Below, piece by piece: positions 11,828-24,827 of a stretch of 62,000 nucleotides of DNA; the stretch's first letter is position 1, and every line of letters begins with the position of its first letter. The notes beneath the pieces were generated by a model that was not told where the DNA came from, did not search any database, and was given only the letters and a program-made list of their open reading frames with translations. Both the position numbers and the translations under genes were made by a program. The stretch lies in contig NC_092579.1 of assembly GCF_037975245.1 (NCBI RefSeq), positions 10,281,678-10,343,677 on the forward strand. Reading direction: 5' to 3'. The stretch is from Apostichopus japonicus (taxonomy: Eukaryota > Echinodermata > Holothuroidea > Aspidochirotida > Stichopodidae).

Positions 11828-14800
11828 TACCGAGATGTGCTATAAATACCGTATATATGCCATGACATGTGATGACTCAGAGTGATGATGTTTAGGAGTA
11901 AACTATAACACTCTGTATAATGACCACAAAACTTGCTTATATAGTCCGCATGAGGATGAATGTATAGTTACAAACTGATTTACCAATGTTCGAGTCGGAC
12001 TTCATAATTCATTTATTTAAATGAGGCGAATAAGAATATTATAAAGGAGAGAGACTGAAACGGGGTTATTGAACCCGCTTCTATGTAGGAGGTGCATGGG
12101 TGGGTAGCGTCCTCTCCCACCGTGAAAGTAAACAAAAACATTTAAACGTCAAATGTTGCATTCTGAGGCATATTTAGATTATATAATATAGGTCCATAAA
12201 CAAGTAACTGTAAGATTGTGCTAATAAACGATAATAAACTCCACAATATTCCCCCGACTGATTTAGGTAGTGCCCGGAATCTTTATGTGAATGCTAAAGG
12301 CGAAACATTATAATTTTATAAAAGAGAGGTGCTGCCGTGGGGTGAACGAGGCCTACCCCCGTGTATAGAGAGTTCGGCCCTCCCGCAGAACAAAGTAAGC
12401 CTACCTCCATGCATGGAGAGTTTGGCTCTCCCCCAGAACAAAGGGAAACAAAGGGTATATTTAGACTATAAAGCATGTAGGCCTACATTGTTATCACCAT
12501 GTACAATAGTTTCATTGAATAAGGAGAATTGACGGTCAATTTAGATATTCGTTCATTAGCGAAACAGGAAACTTAGAAGCAACGAGATCTGATACATCGG
12601 TTGGGAAGTAGGCCCACTAAGCTGCACTTCCACCTCTTCTTGTACCAAGACAAGCGGGTATGGTGAGAGGCGGTACATTTGCAGTGTTACCATTGGTGAT
12701 TTTATTTATTATTTGATGATTTATATTCCAATCGTGCATGCCCTGTATCATCAACAGTTGTGGGAATTTTGGACCGTTTCTATTTGGGAGGGGGGGGGGG
12801 TGCCTGAACCTCCCATCGTCAGTCGGGAGAAAAGGTTCAAGTGGGGAATTTATTATTAATTAGACCACTTTAACGGGTAAAACCCGCCCACTTCACATAA
12901 CGCGCTTATATTGCTAAACCTTGCATTAAAGCTACCTACATAGACTTAATTTAGTTTCCTCAGAATGCCCATTTTATGTTAAAACAGTTTTTGGTAGGGT
13001 GGGGTATAGGGTGGGGTTGTGAGACACCAATACCCCCAGTCCACATGAGAATCGGCATCCACGACACCAGGTTCCGCACTCCCTTTATCATAATCAGAAA
13101 ATCCTTGATTCTCCCCTGACCCTTCCTTAATATGTTCACGCCCTTACCTAAGTCAGTGGTGAGAAACTTTGAATGGCACCCCATCCCCCTCCCCTTCCCA
13201 AACTTTGAAAGTTTTCACACGCAACTGATTCTGATATAGTGTAAAACAGCTCTTTAAAATGTGACTAAAGGACCTCAAAGTTTCTTATCATCGTTTGTTT
13301 CTATCTTAAATCGTTTACATTTGATGCTTTCATCGTGTTCCTATTCTGAAATATCATCGCGTGTTGTTATTATTTATCATTTTGTCCTTTCAAGATATAA
13401 TCCCATTGGCGTTCCATACGACTCTGCCCAGTACATGTACTTAGATTCTGATTGCAGACGACAAGGTTAAAATTTGATCAACTCTATCTTTGAAATTATA
13501 TTCGTGTTTGAAACTGAACTACCAGTACCAAGTAATTGGGTTGAAGGTGGATCAGCTTAGTCGTTTGGTTTTCGTGCCCAGGCCCTATATTGTGTGACTT
13601 TCCTTTAAAAGTACTCTTTGGTAGTAATTAGGCCTAGCGAGTAACACGCTAAGTTGTATCTCTAGCCTATGTTACTATAGGCCTAGTACTACAGTATGTA
13701 CTACTAATGTACTACTAGTAGTAGTTAGCCTATGCTACCAAAATTAGTTTCGGCCGACAGTACAGTACTTCTATTAATAGTAATACAACTGCTAGTTCGA
13801 CCTTTGAAAGGCAAACACTTGAAACAGTAATTGAGATATCGTCCGTATCTCAGAAGCAATCATGTATAAGTATATGTAATTTATGGATTATAATTAGTCG
13901 TCTATCAGTTTCTGCCTGAATCAAAGATGCCTGGCCGAACTCAGTGAGACTCAAGATTAGGAGCAGCCCCTGGATGATCACAAGCCAAAGTAAACTTGCA
14001 TACTCACAACACTTGTTATGGTTCATCACAATAGCCTAAGTTAGGGTACCAATGCTAGATTTTTTTGTCATCAACTGTATCTCATGCTACTGTAATAGAT
14101 AGTGTTGGTAATTAAGTTTCCTTAAATTCATTTCAGAAGGTACAGTACCTGGCATTTGATTGTAATTGAAAACTTCTGCTAAGAAGTAAGATATTAATCA
14201 GGCCGCTTTCCCAAATTGAATGAGGTCTAGCTTATCTGTAGGCTATAGCCTAGTCTAGTCAGTTGTAATTGTGCATGCTGGTTTTCCAACCCACATCTTT
14301 TACAGCATAGATTATAGTAGGCCTAGGCATGACCAATTTGTATTCTTCATTGCACAATGCACACTTTTAGGTTGTGCGCAAATTCTTAAAAACATGTCAC
14401 AATTTGGAATGGCGCCACCCACCTACACATGCAGAATGACTCCTTAAGAAGGAGCTGGTTTGGGGAAGGAGAGGAAGAACGGACATTTAGCTGCACATTT
14501 TAGGGACATGGGCATTCTTGGGCGGGAGCTTAGCTCATCTGTTGTACTGTGACTATATGCTAAATGGCCTTCTACAAGATGTTATAGGTTACTGTCATAC
14601 TGTTTGACTGTGACATAATGATGACAGGGCAAGTTTGTGGTTGTTTGCCTCATCACCTTAATAAATAAGCTGTTTTTTTTCTGAAGATGGACGAAATAAG
14701 GACTAGCACATTAAATTTCCCCCAAAATCAGTTGAATGCACTGGAACATTGGCCTATTTGTTGGTTAAACAACTGAGAGTGCTTCCTTATATTACCTGAC

Positions 14801-15527
14801 GATCGGATACATAGTTTATAACTTAATTTAAAATGACCAGCAAGTTTCAAAACTTACTGCCTTATCATTTGGGATTCCTTGCTGAAGGCGAGGAAAGCAT
14901 GTGATGTTGTATGTGAATGTGAGAGTATGTATGCATTGTGCATATGTATAACAACCTTTTTGATTTTCACAGGTCATCGGAGGAACTTCATACATTGCAT
15001 GTAGGTCGATCATTGCAATTGACAAAAGGTTGGTGTCTCTAAGAAGTTAAATCATTTGAGATAAGGAAACTTCATTGTTAACATGATAACTACAAAAGTG
15101 GAGCTTGGGTGAACTTCATGCAATATGGTGTTGATCTGCTGTTCCAATGTAACTTGCACTTCATACTTGGTATATATGTATCCACCTGATTGGGTGCAAT
15201 AACCCAGAGCTGTTTTTTGTGGAGCTCAAAGGTCATATGAAGTCATCAGATGTCAAACTTTGAAAACTATGTACAGTAACACTCTGTTTAACTCCAAAAG
15301 TGAATCCCAGATGAACTCGATACTTGGTACAGTAATAGGATTGACTTGAAGTGAGTACACATTACACAACACATCTTGTATATTACACAGGACAGTTGAG
15401 GTCATAGTCTGAAAAGCTTTTATACATGAAAATGTAAAGGAATATGCATCAGGTAGTGTGTATACAGGCGTAGCGTTTCTTTTGGAAATGGATAAAAGAG
15501 GGAACAAAGGAGCTAGCAAAGACAAAA
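11828..15527. other. Intergenic region, no gene seen
   Basis: Region upstream of the plus-strand SDR gene. It contains a degenerate two-unit tandem repeat (about 12345-12443, unit about 50 bp, with CTCCCCCAGAACAAAG words), G-tracts, and AGGCCTA-rich text near 13620-13740. No exon-like ORF with recognisable similarity. Confidence 0.4.
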
Positions 15528-15585
15528 CAAAGGGCATGGAACCAGGTGTTTAGCTCGAGCTAAACACCTGGTTCCATGCCCTTTG
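15528..15585. repeat. Perfect 58-bp palindrome without spacer
   Basis: Left arm 15528-15556 and right arm 15557-15585 are exact reverse complements, 29 nt each, centred on AGCTCGAGCT (XhoI site). It ends 106 bp upstream of the ATG of the plus-strand SDR gene. Confidence 0.95.
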
Positions 15586-15691
15586 GCTATCTCGATTCAT
15601 CATTTCTCTAACTTGAACTATACCTTCCTTCACCATTGTCAAACGGATCAAAACAACATGATTTTTCTTTAACTCTAATTTAACACAGAAC

Positions 15692-18600
15692 ATGGCATCT
15701 GCTTACATATCAAAAGGTTTTCAGAAAGATGGAAGATTTCATGGGAAAGTTGCCCTTTGCACAGCCTCGACTGCTGGGTGAGTATTCGTGCATGCAGATC
15801 ACACTTTAGCTCTTTTGATATCAAAAGAGCGAAAACGGGCTTCAGAGATCCTGTCAGTGCTCTACTAACCCATCTGTAGCTCTTAAATATTGGTGATTCC
15901 TCTAAAGCCATTTTAACAGTTGTTTGGTTGTAATGCTCAGTATCTGTCTGATATCCATTGTTTATTTATTTTAATATCTGTACACTTTTTAAAATAAATT
16001 CTACTTTGTAGCATTTCCATTTTAATTTTTAAGTATTGAGGGTTCATTTCAAGTGAATCGATAACATTTAAGTTTCGACATTATTTTGTCCTTTATTTAA
16101 TGATATTTTTGTTCATGAATGTTATTTGTTGTATGTATCCATTTCCATTGAATCTTATATGTTTTTGATCATGTTCCTTTTGTTATAACCGATACTTAAA
16201 TAAATGTTTGCTTTCTTTCATTTGGTATAAGAATTGGTCTAGCAGTCGCAGAACGGTTAGCTCAAGAAGGAGCTAAGGTGGTCTTAAGTAGTCGACGAAA
16301 AGAGAAAGTTGAAGCTGCAGTTGAAAAACTTAGAGCCAAAAAACTTGAAGTTTCAGGGATGGTATGTCATCAAGCAAAGAAAGAAGACAGACAAAGATTA
16401 ATTGACTTTGTAAGTAAATTGTATTGTATTGAAATGTTGGTAGATATAACCAATTAATTATAACCAACCATTCATGAATGGGAAATTGAATGTAGGAAAG
16501 ATGGGAGACATGGGGAGGTGGTTGGATTTGGGGGTGCATCGTTCATAGATCATAGTTAAATAGGGTAATGGAGAAGGATGGTCGTGATGCACCCCAGAAA
16601 AAGCTGGAGACAGCAATAAAAGGTAAGAACATGCTTGAAATCCTATTACAAAATATGTCTTTCCTCCAATAGACTCTTCAAACTTATGGTGTTATTGACG
16701 TACTGTTTGTAAGCGCTGGAGTCAATCCCTTTAAGGGTGATATGCTGCTGGTGAGTTTATACATAAATAGCATTTTGATGTCAGTTTTTATGTTACAATA
16801 TGTTAAATTCCGTCTTTCAGAAGTTTTTAAGATGTACCATATAGGACGTATGTGAGATTTGTACCATGAAGTGAGACTACTTTTGGCTACTGTTGATACG
16901 GTGAAGTGATTTGGTAGTAGGTTAAAATATTAATTACTAACGCAATGATGACGAGTTGAGGATACAAGTAATCCATATACACTAGCTACCTGTCTCATAT
17001 ATGCTACCCGCCCTCTGATCCCCCCGATCCTTCACTCCTGATCCCTCTCTGCAAACTGTTCGGTATAGTATAACATGCTAGACTGTAGTGAGTCAGTACT
17101 AGGTGTACTTGTGTCCTAGCTTTAAGTTACACTCATGGATTTGTACTCACAATTGTACTAAATGAGAGCATGATTTTGGAGCACTAGCATAGATACTAGG
17201 GCAAGTTTAAGTACTGGTTGTTAGCCTGACAGCCTTGTACTGGTACTGGCACTAATAGTTATGGGTATCGTAATTGCACTCATTGTGCCGTCCCCATACT
17301 GCCTTGCAATTGTGTTCGTTTTTCGATATGCAAATTGTAGATGTAGCTAGAAATACGGTATGTAGCTTGGGATTTTCATGGAGGGAGGGCCACATTGGTT
17401 GTCCCCTCTTCCATTGCTACACTGCCTTGAAGGAAAGACATTTGAGGTCACCAATGTAAAAAAAAAAATGGCATAGGTTATTAGGGGTGTGAGGGGGAGG
17501 GAAAGGGTTGAGGTACGAGATGTACTGTACCTTGGTGTTATACCACTGGTGCAGAAGACATGTTGCCTGGTTTAAAAGTGTTCAAGTTTTAGTGCTCAAA
17601 AGAGGCCGTCGACTTTCTGTAATCTTTTTAACGGAATTAATTTATTAGAAACGAAATGATCGTTTTCTTTGTCCTTTTCATCCACTGCAGGTTACAGAAC
17701 AAGAATGGGACAAAGTAAGGACATACTCTATATTTATGTATTTTATAATTTGTATAATATATTTCTACATAGTAAGTTGTTTTTACTCAAGTTGTCTAAG
17801 GTTTAATTACCTTCACAGAGTGAAATCATATTCTTCAGCTCAAAAGCTTCACTTACAGGAGAAAGTGCACAAAACTGAATTGATTTCAGGCATAATGAAG
17901 TTTTCAGATGTTTGCCGAGTGGTGATGAGTATAACTCACAGATCTACAGATTGTTTACATTTTGATTTCAAGCTTATTTAATATTCATTGGAAAAGAAAA
18001 GCTGTAAGTGTTGGAAAGACCAATGCTCCTCATTACTTTCTTATGTGTAATTTATTAATTAATAAATAAATAATAGTTGCAAGCTGGTACCCATTCCATT
18101 CCAAACCACCCACACCTCTCATATAATAGTCGTAATTGCCAGACTCGATATGTCAGTTGAAATATTTCTTATCCTCAGGCAGACGTGTAAAGTGACAAAT
18201 TTTACTAGTGTCAATGTATCAGCATAGTGTTGGTTGTTAACCTCTAGGATGTCATGAGATATCCCTTGGAGTCTGTTATACTTTTAAAATCAGCAAGGTG
18301 CTTGCAAAACCATAAGCTTCACTTGAGTTTTCAAATGACCTCATTAACAAGGTGAGCATTTGTTTGATTCTATTTACTTTTCACCACAAGTTCATTAGCT
18401 TTTAATGTCAATGTAAAAATTAAAAGTGTCCCCCTCAAATTACCATTGACAGTCCACTATGAAACAAAACAATTTTTGTACTGTTACCAATCAGTATTGC
18501 AGTTCATTCTAAAAGTTAAAAAAAAAATGTGTTTACTGGGTACTTAAGAAGACTGAAGTAAATGGTTTGAATATGACAGTAAAGTTTTGCAGGAATGTGA

Positions 18601-21600
18601 GCCATGAATAACCTAATTACTGTTGGTCTTTATTTTTTCTTTTTGGGACAATGCTAATGTCCTTTCATTTATTTGCTTGTTTACAAGCAGTGTATTAACA
18701 TTTACATTTTTTTCCCCATTTCACGCAGTTATTCAAAGTCAATGTGAAGTCGACTTTTCTTATGATACGTGAAACCGTGCCGCACATGAATAAAGAAGGG
18801 TGAGATATTTTACACAGCTAGTAAAATATTTTTTGAATTCTTCAGAATGAATTTCTTTGGGATTTCGTTTGGTGTAGAAGGAAAACACCAGTTTTCATGC
18901 GGTGAAAGTTTTCACAGGCTGTTTCCTGCTGGTTTCAAAAAGATCATGGCATGAAATGCACATGATATTCTCTAAGATCTTGGAAATGGGATCACTGCAA
19001 ACATCGTGATTTTTAGTTTTTGTTTAAATTAAGGCCGTGCAGTATGATGTCGATGTCCTTTAATTGTTAAGTGGTCTGGTGTTGTCATTAACTAATGCAT
19101 ACACTATAATACTTTAAAGGCATTGAAGATTTGCCCCAAACTGCATGCCGCACTCTGAAAAAAGTTAACTTTCTGTTGCTTGCAAGTGACGTTTTGTTTG
19201 TGTCGCTACAAAATGCAGACAGTAATGAAACGTGATACATTGTTATCTTTTTTCTCGACCTGAGATGTCCACTCTGCTATGTACACTGTTTTGTGGGTAT
19301 TGCCATGTATTTACTGTACACTAGTGTCTAATTACCGACGGTAGCAAGCTGTGTGTGTATTTTCTGGGATCGATGGTGGTGTCTAACACTTCTTTTACAC
19401 ATCATTCGAAACTAGGTCAGATGACCGGCATGAGACATTTCTTTGTGCGTGAGTCTTCACACCAAGGCTTTAAGAAACAAAGTTTCAGCAGTAACAGGTG
19501 GAGTGGCGAGAAAGGGGAGGGGGTAGCAACTAAAGGTTTTACTTCAATATGGTTGTGACTAAACCATATCCTTGGATAAAATCTATACAAATAGTACCAC
19601 TTTTTTGGGGGAGAGAATGATTCTCCCCCAACCTTCACTCACTACCTCCCCACCCTTCCCTTACCCTGGAGGAAGAAACAAACAACTATTAGTTTTATTA
19701 AAAAAACTAAAGAAAAACGCTCATTGCAAAAAATATAATTTCACTATATCTAAGAAATTTCTGTTTCCGTTTCTCTTCCCTGTTTGTTTTGTACAGTGGT
19801 GGTGCTATTGCCATCAATTCTACGATAGCAGCCTTATATCCTGATGCCTTTGGAATGGTAAGAATAAGAGTATTGACTTGTCATGGAAGCATAGGCGTAG
19901 GAGCCTAATTTGATTTGGAGGGGCTGTAACCACTTGCCCGAAAATATAACCAAAATTTTTCGCGCGCATTCAACATCTTAATGTGCATATATCATATAGT
20001 CATTCATCGGTTATTACATCACATGCCACTAACCGATGAATGCCTATATGATATGCACATTTAGATGTTGAACGCGTGCGGAGCGCGTGAAAATTTGGGT
20101 TATATTTTCCGTGTTATTACCCTTCCATATTGGTTAGAATTATTGGGGAAGTCATTACAATAATAACGATAATAATAATATCAGTTTAACCATTGAAAAA
20201 CACATTGCAAATTATTCTTCTTTCAGTAGGTGCCCGAAAAATTCTCAGCATATTGCCTGAATTTTCACAAACCATTTTGGTTGGGGGGACTGCGGCCCCC
20301 CAGGCCCCCCCCGCCTCCTACGCCTATGCATGGAAGAGTACCAAAGAATACATTAAGAAAAATTAATACCCCTGAGTAGTTAACTTTGGTAGTTCAGCAT
20401 AAGAGAGAGATAGAGAGAGAGCAGGGATGAGGATGAATTTATCCTGCATAGTAGATGTGACTGAAGCATGTTCTTGAAAACAGACTATTCATTTTTGCTT
20501 TGTGAAAACATGATTCTGTAGACTTAAAAAAAAACCTTTACAACTTGGTTCTATCTTAATGGAGCTACCATTCTCTTTCTGTGCACTGAGAATTCATACC
20601 TATTATTATATAATATTCTAAAAATACAAATGAAGTTTTGAGAAAGGATATAAGTGATCAGTTTGGTAGCTCAACTGGAAAACCTGTGTTACTACCCAAA
20701 ATGGCCAGTTTTGGGCTGCAGCCTTAATTATACCAAATGGGTAACTTTCTAGGCATGAAAAATGTTGGGGTTTGGAGTGTCAGATGCATACAATGAAGTC
20801 TGGCCGACGGGTTTCATTCAGTATCTTATCACAGGATGTGACTACCATATTTATAATTAATACCACATTTAGAATTAATACCATATTTATAATTAATCCC
20901 ATATTTTTAATCCCCAACATGATCTGCTCTGCAAGCTATACACGTTTGAATTATAAGGCTCATAATTTGTAAGCAATTCGATATTTTCTACTACCTCGCT
21001 TCTATATATAGAACTGGCACACACCAGACTTTAGTTTCTTCAATTTCGCAGAGGTTGTTTTTCCTCCTAAAATTTCATGAATTGATTTTGTCATATCTTT
21101 TCTTTATACAGTTTGTTCAGCCGTATGCAGTCAGTAAGACAGTTCTAACAGGCTTGACCAAAGTATTAGCTCCAGTGCTGGCAAAAGATAACATTAGAAT
21201 CAACTGTTTGGCTCCAGGGCCAATTAACACTCAATTTCTTGAAGGGGTAAGTCACTTGTTATTTTCTTATGAATTTGTTGTGTATTAAGGTAAATTTAAA
21301 ATTTTAAAATTTAAATTTGAACATTGCCCAAATCTTAGGGTGCTAAAATTTGTTTAACGGCTCCAAAATAACTATCACATGGAAGGTGTGATACATCACT
21401 TTATACCTAGACATTGTTGAGTGCTAAATAAAACAGTTAAATGTGTCAGTCTGAGAAAAATTCCTTTGACTGGCCTGAGGGGTGGGGGGGGGGGTGGGAG
21501 GAGGAGGGGGGCTCAGCAGTTCTGTAATCTTCTTGGAGAATGAATATGAATGGTGACCATGATTTGAAATTCTATTATATTTTGGGATTAATACTTGTAA

Positions 21601-24600
21601 GCCTTTAAAACATTTACTCCATTCAGCATTTTGGTACTTTCAACTTGTTTGATGCTAGCCCGCATTTTGTTTTAAGTATTAGTTTGTGGGACAAGGTGTA
21701 TGTGGGGGGGGGGAGGGGGAGGTGGGGTGGTATGGATTTGCATAAGTCTGTCCTGTTTGTGAAAATCTGAGGAGAATGGTTTCTCTCACCTCACATAATA
21801 GACACAAATATTTAATTTGTTTAAAACCACATTAAATTATACACATATACACACACACGTATGTAGATTTCAGCCTGAGGGTGAAAGCCTATACTGTATG
21901 TTGAACATGTCATACCTGCTCATAGCTACAAGCAGTAATTAAATATGGTTGTTTCTCAGTCTGTTTTTTGGAAACGAAAATCAGCACTTTTGCATTGATG
22001 TGTTTGACACCCTGCAGTGTCTGTACATACTAAACGGTGATTTAGATTAAATTGGATTTAAAGAAGATAAGGGAAAATATGTTCTGTTAGATTTGATCTA
22101 GCAAATGACATGAGGACCGTTACAAGAATGTGTACAATTGAGAGATGTGCAAGCATTTTTTTTTCATATGTGGGATGCAAAAGTTTCTGTATTAGTTTAG
22201 TTTAGTAGAAAAAAAGGATCCGGAGGGACACTTAAGTCCCCATCAAGGACCCTATAAAGAGAGGGGAAAAACTGAAGACACAAACACTCAGACCCGATTA
22301 CAATGCTTAAAGTGCTTGTCCAAAGCATTCTTAAACCCATTGACACTACTTGCAAGTACAACTTTCTCAGGCAAACCATTCCACTCATTCACAACCCTAT
22401 TAGAAAAAAAGTTATGCTGAATATTAATCCTACTATGTGACTTTTGGAGTTTAAGACAATGACCTCTGGTCCAACTACTGTTAGCAAACATGAAAAAGTC
22501 GGTAAAGGATAAATTGTCGAAACCATATAAACAATCTTGAAAACCTGGATCAAGTCCCCACGTAACCTCCTAAGCTCCAGTGTGGTGAGATTTAACAGTT
22601 GTAACCGCCTATTATAAGGAACACTCTTCATAGTATTCATAGTATTAGACTATGTAATAGGTCCTAGTTTTCATATCCAATCTCTCATGATTAGGGTGTG
22701 TAAGATCTTATATGTTGTACCCACTATAGGTTAACATGAATCTAATTGCATGTTCATGTAAACATGGTAAGGATCAAATAATACAATGCAGCTTATAATG
22801 TGTATTACAAATAGGTAGCTATTAACAACCAGCAGAATCAACTTTGTAGGTTTCATTAAAATTAAAGTTAACAAAAGTACACAACTACTCCACCAACAGG
22901 TCTATAAAACTTTCTATCCTGATGCAACAAGTCCGCCACCAGCCGTCGTTGACATGTCATTTATGAGAAGGTAAACTAATTCATCATGTTTTATTATGTA
23001 TCTCCTACGAAAGCAAACAGTTTGGGTAAACAAATCAATTGATGATGGTACTGTACTGAGCTTCAGCTCTATGCTAGCTGTAAGGACCGCTATGCTATAT
23101 TTATCAACAAAAGACACTTCCTCATAATTTTGAGTAGTGGTGATCGAGGGGGAGGGGTAAATGGGATAAGGGGTTAGGGGGTGGGAGGACGTGTAATTTG
23201 GGTTAAATAGTCACTTTTGTGCCACATGAACTTACTCTAAAGTAGCCACAAAGTTTGAAAACCATACAACACAATTTATCAGCATTTTAAACTACTAGTT
23301 GACAATTCTGTCATATTTATTTACATGATCAATTGAGCTCTCCTGTACAAATCAGGTTTTTGCTGTTTAAAAGTCATCATCACCAACCAACCAACGCTGT
23401 GTAATATTTCTACAATTAACAGCCAATTTTAAAATGCATCATCAATTCCATCACTACTGTACCATGAACCATGTCATTGGTAACCATGCTTAGTACAATG
23501 AGGTATAACCTTAATATTAAACATCACCAACTACAGTGGTGTTCCATCCAGGTTGATCTAGTGCATCAGTGTCACGGTCCTGCTACATTGTACAATAATC
23601 AGTGTTAATACAAGTCAATTATTCCATTACTAATGTATACTGTAGCTGCTACCATAAGCCTGGAATATTTGCATCGATGCCTAATTCTTCTAATTCTATT
23701 GAGAGCTACTTTTACAGTACCTATCTATCCTTTATTTTGTATGGATGGCTTTTATCACCCACCCATTGCTAAGTTGCTCCTATGAGGAGCTATCTTTTAT
23801 CAATGTGTTGAGCTGTCACCACCAACCATGATATGCGAACGATGGAATAAAATTGATGGGGTCCTCAGTCTGAATGTTAAAAATGCCAGTTGTGTGTGTG
23901 TATATTTGATGCTGTGGCTAGTAAACATGATAACCTACCATGCATAGCTTGCATGAATTTCACATTTGGTGTGTAGATTCATGTTAGTAAGCGCCTGGCA
24001 GCATTTGTCACTGGGGAAACTTGTTTCAAGTACAAGCTCAGATGAATGACGATTGATGACGATACATGTGAACATTCCAAGTCAAATTACCTCATGCTGA
24101 TTGGTCTATATGTTGACCAATAAACATATTATAAAACACAGTGAAGATACATGCAGCATTATTGCATACAAACTTGTTGACATGTTATTGCTCTTTACAA
24201 GCAATTTCCCGATCATTACCCAGTATTTGCTCCATTTCGAAGATAGTCAAGAATAAAATTGATCTCATCACATTGAAATATTGTTTTATACTGGTGTGAA
24301 GAAAAGAGAGTATGACTTTGCCCAGGGGAAGGGGTGTGCATAGGGAAGGGTTTGGTTGGACCACTGGTTTCATTATCGAGTCACTCCCAGATTAATGTAT
24401 GTCGTCCATTTACAGAGTTGTTGACAATTAACAATTCATAATCATGGACGTTAAATATGAATGTAAGAGACTGACTTCGGTCAGCTTGAGGCTTTGATTA
24501 GCCAATGATGGCTTCTTGGCGAGCTCCTGATTGCAGGAGGATCTAATATACATATATACATACATACATTTTAATTGTAATAATGAAACAGACCAGCTGC

Positions 24601-24761
24601 TCTTGATTGTGTGTCATGTCTTTACCTTTTCCAGAGCTGCAGATCCAGCAGAGTGTGGGGCCGTGGTAGCATTTCTTCTATCTGACGATGCTTCGTTCAT
24701 AACAGGAGAAGTGATACCGGTGTCTGGTGGCTCTGTTCTGAGTGTTGCATCTGCCCTCTAG
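15692..24761 (+). CDS. DHRS4: DHRS4-like NADP(H) short-chain dehydrogenase/reductase
   Basis: Carbonyl reductase of the SDR family; vertebrate DHRS4 acts on retinal and other carbonyls in peroxisomes. Nine exons: 15692-15777, 16232-16409, 16673-16750, 17691-17714 (24-nt microexon), 18729-18799, 19797-19857, 21121-21246, 22900-22970, 24635-24761. Together they give 822 nt, 273 residues (family about 278). Cofactor loop TASTAGIG is at 24-31, SSRR at 48-51 fits NADPH, tetrad Asn is N127, and Y168-x3-K172 is in PYAVSK. Exon 7 was started at 21121, not nine bases earlier, because this restores the family's 13-residue spacing to Tyr. Oddities: the usual NAG motif reads VSAG (Asn to Ser, residue 102), the catalytic Ser position is T155, and the C-terminus SAL departs from the peroxisomal SRL of mammals. 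Divergent paralogue at 578-2188. Confidence 0.9.
19118..19469 (+). mobile_element. TTAA-flanked MITE, copy 1
   Basis: 352-bp repeat inside intron 5 of the SDR gene, flanked by TTAA (19114-19117 and 19470-19473). The ends start AGGCATTGAAGA and, inverted, AGCCTTGGTGTGAAGACTC. It matches 47591-47954 in the opposite orientation, sharing the words CTAGTGTCTAATTACCGACG and GGGATCGATGGTGGTGTCTA. A TTAA duplication suggests piggyBac-type mobilisation; this is inference. Confidence 0.82.
19890..20328. mobile_element. hAT-like MITE with internal inverted repeat
   Basis: 439 bp with termini CATAGGCGTAGGAG (inverted at the right end as CTCCTACGCCTATG) and a perfect 8-bp duplication CATGGAAG (19882-19889, 20329-20336). 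The interior folds on itself: TTCAACATCTTAATGTGCAT pairs with ATGCACATTTAGATGTTGAA nearby. Located in intron 6 of the SDR gene. Confidence 0.9.
21478..21735. repeat. G-rich low-complexity tracts
   Basis: Two purine-rich blocks (about 21478-21515 and 21700-21735) of GGGGTGGGAGG-type text in intron 7 of the SDR gene. No other structure. Confidence 0.6.
22190..22640 (-). mobile_element. 3' fragment of a non-LTR retrotransposon (LINE)
   Basis: The minus strand encodes the C-terminal tail of a LINE reverse transcriptase ORF with frame breaks: RRLRGDLIQVFKI, then [31 protein letters not shown] and [15 protein letters not shown] before a stop. A short 3' UTR (TAGGGTCCTTGATGGGGACT) and a tail of ACTAAACT repeats follow. 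The word GTATTAG on both sides may be a target duplication. The same 3' end is present, split, at 55558-55800 plus 60549-60622. 5'-truncated and not functional. Confidence 0.85.
24376..24572 (+). mobile_element. tRNA-derived SINE, 5'-truncated copy
   Basis: Matches the body of the SINE at 53041-53284 from CGAGTCACTC onward, including GTTGTTGACAATTAACAATT and CTTCGGTCAGCTTG, and ends in an ACAT-repeat tail. The A-box half is missing. Located in SDR intron 8. Confidence 0.82.
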
Positions 24762-24827
24762 AGTTGATCTGTCCCCTAGAGTTGATATGTCCTATAGAGT
24801 TGATCTGTCCTCTAGAGTTGATCTCTC
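24756..24827 (+). repeat. 18-bp tandem repeat, four units, over the SDR stop codon
   Basis: Units at 24756, 24774, 24792 and 24810 with consensus CTCTAGAGTTGATCTGTC. The first unit contains the TAG stop (24759-24761) of the plus-strand SDR gene; the others form the start of its 3' UTR. Confidence 0.92.

Noticed and set aside
22914-23117. 67-codon minus-strand ORF across SDR exon 8
   Set aside because: It is antisense to a well-supported coding exon and has no similarity to a known domain.
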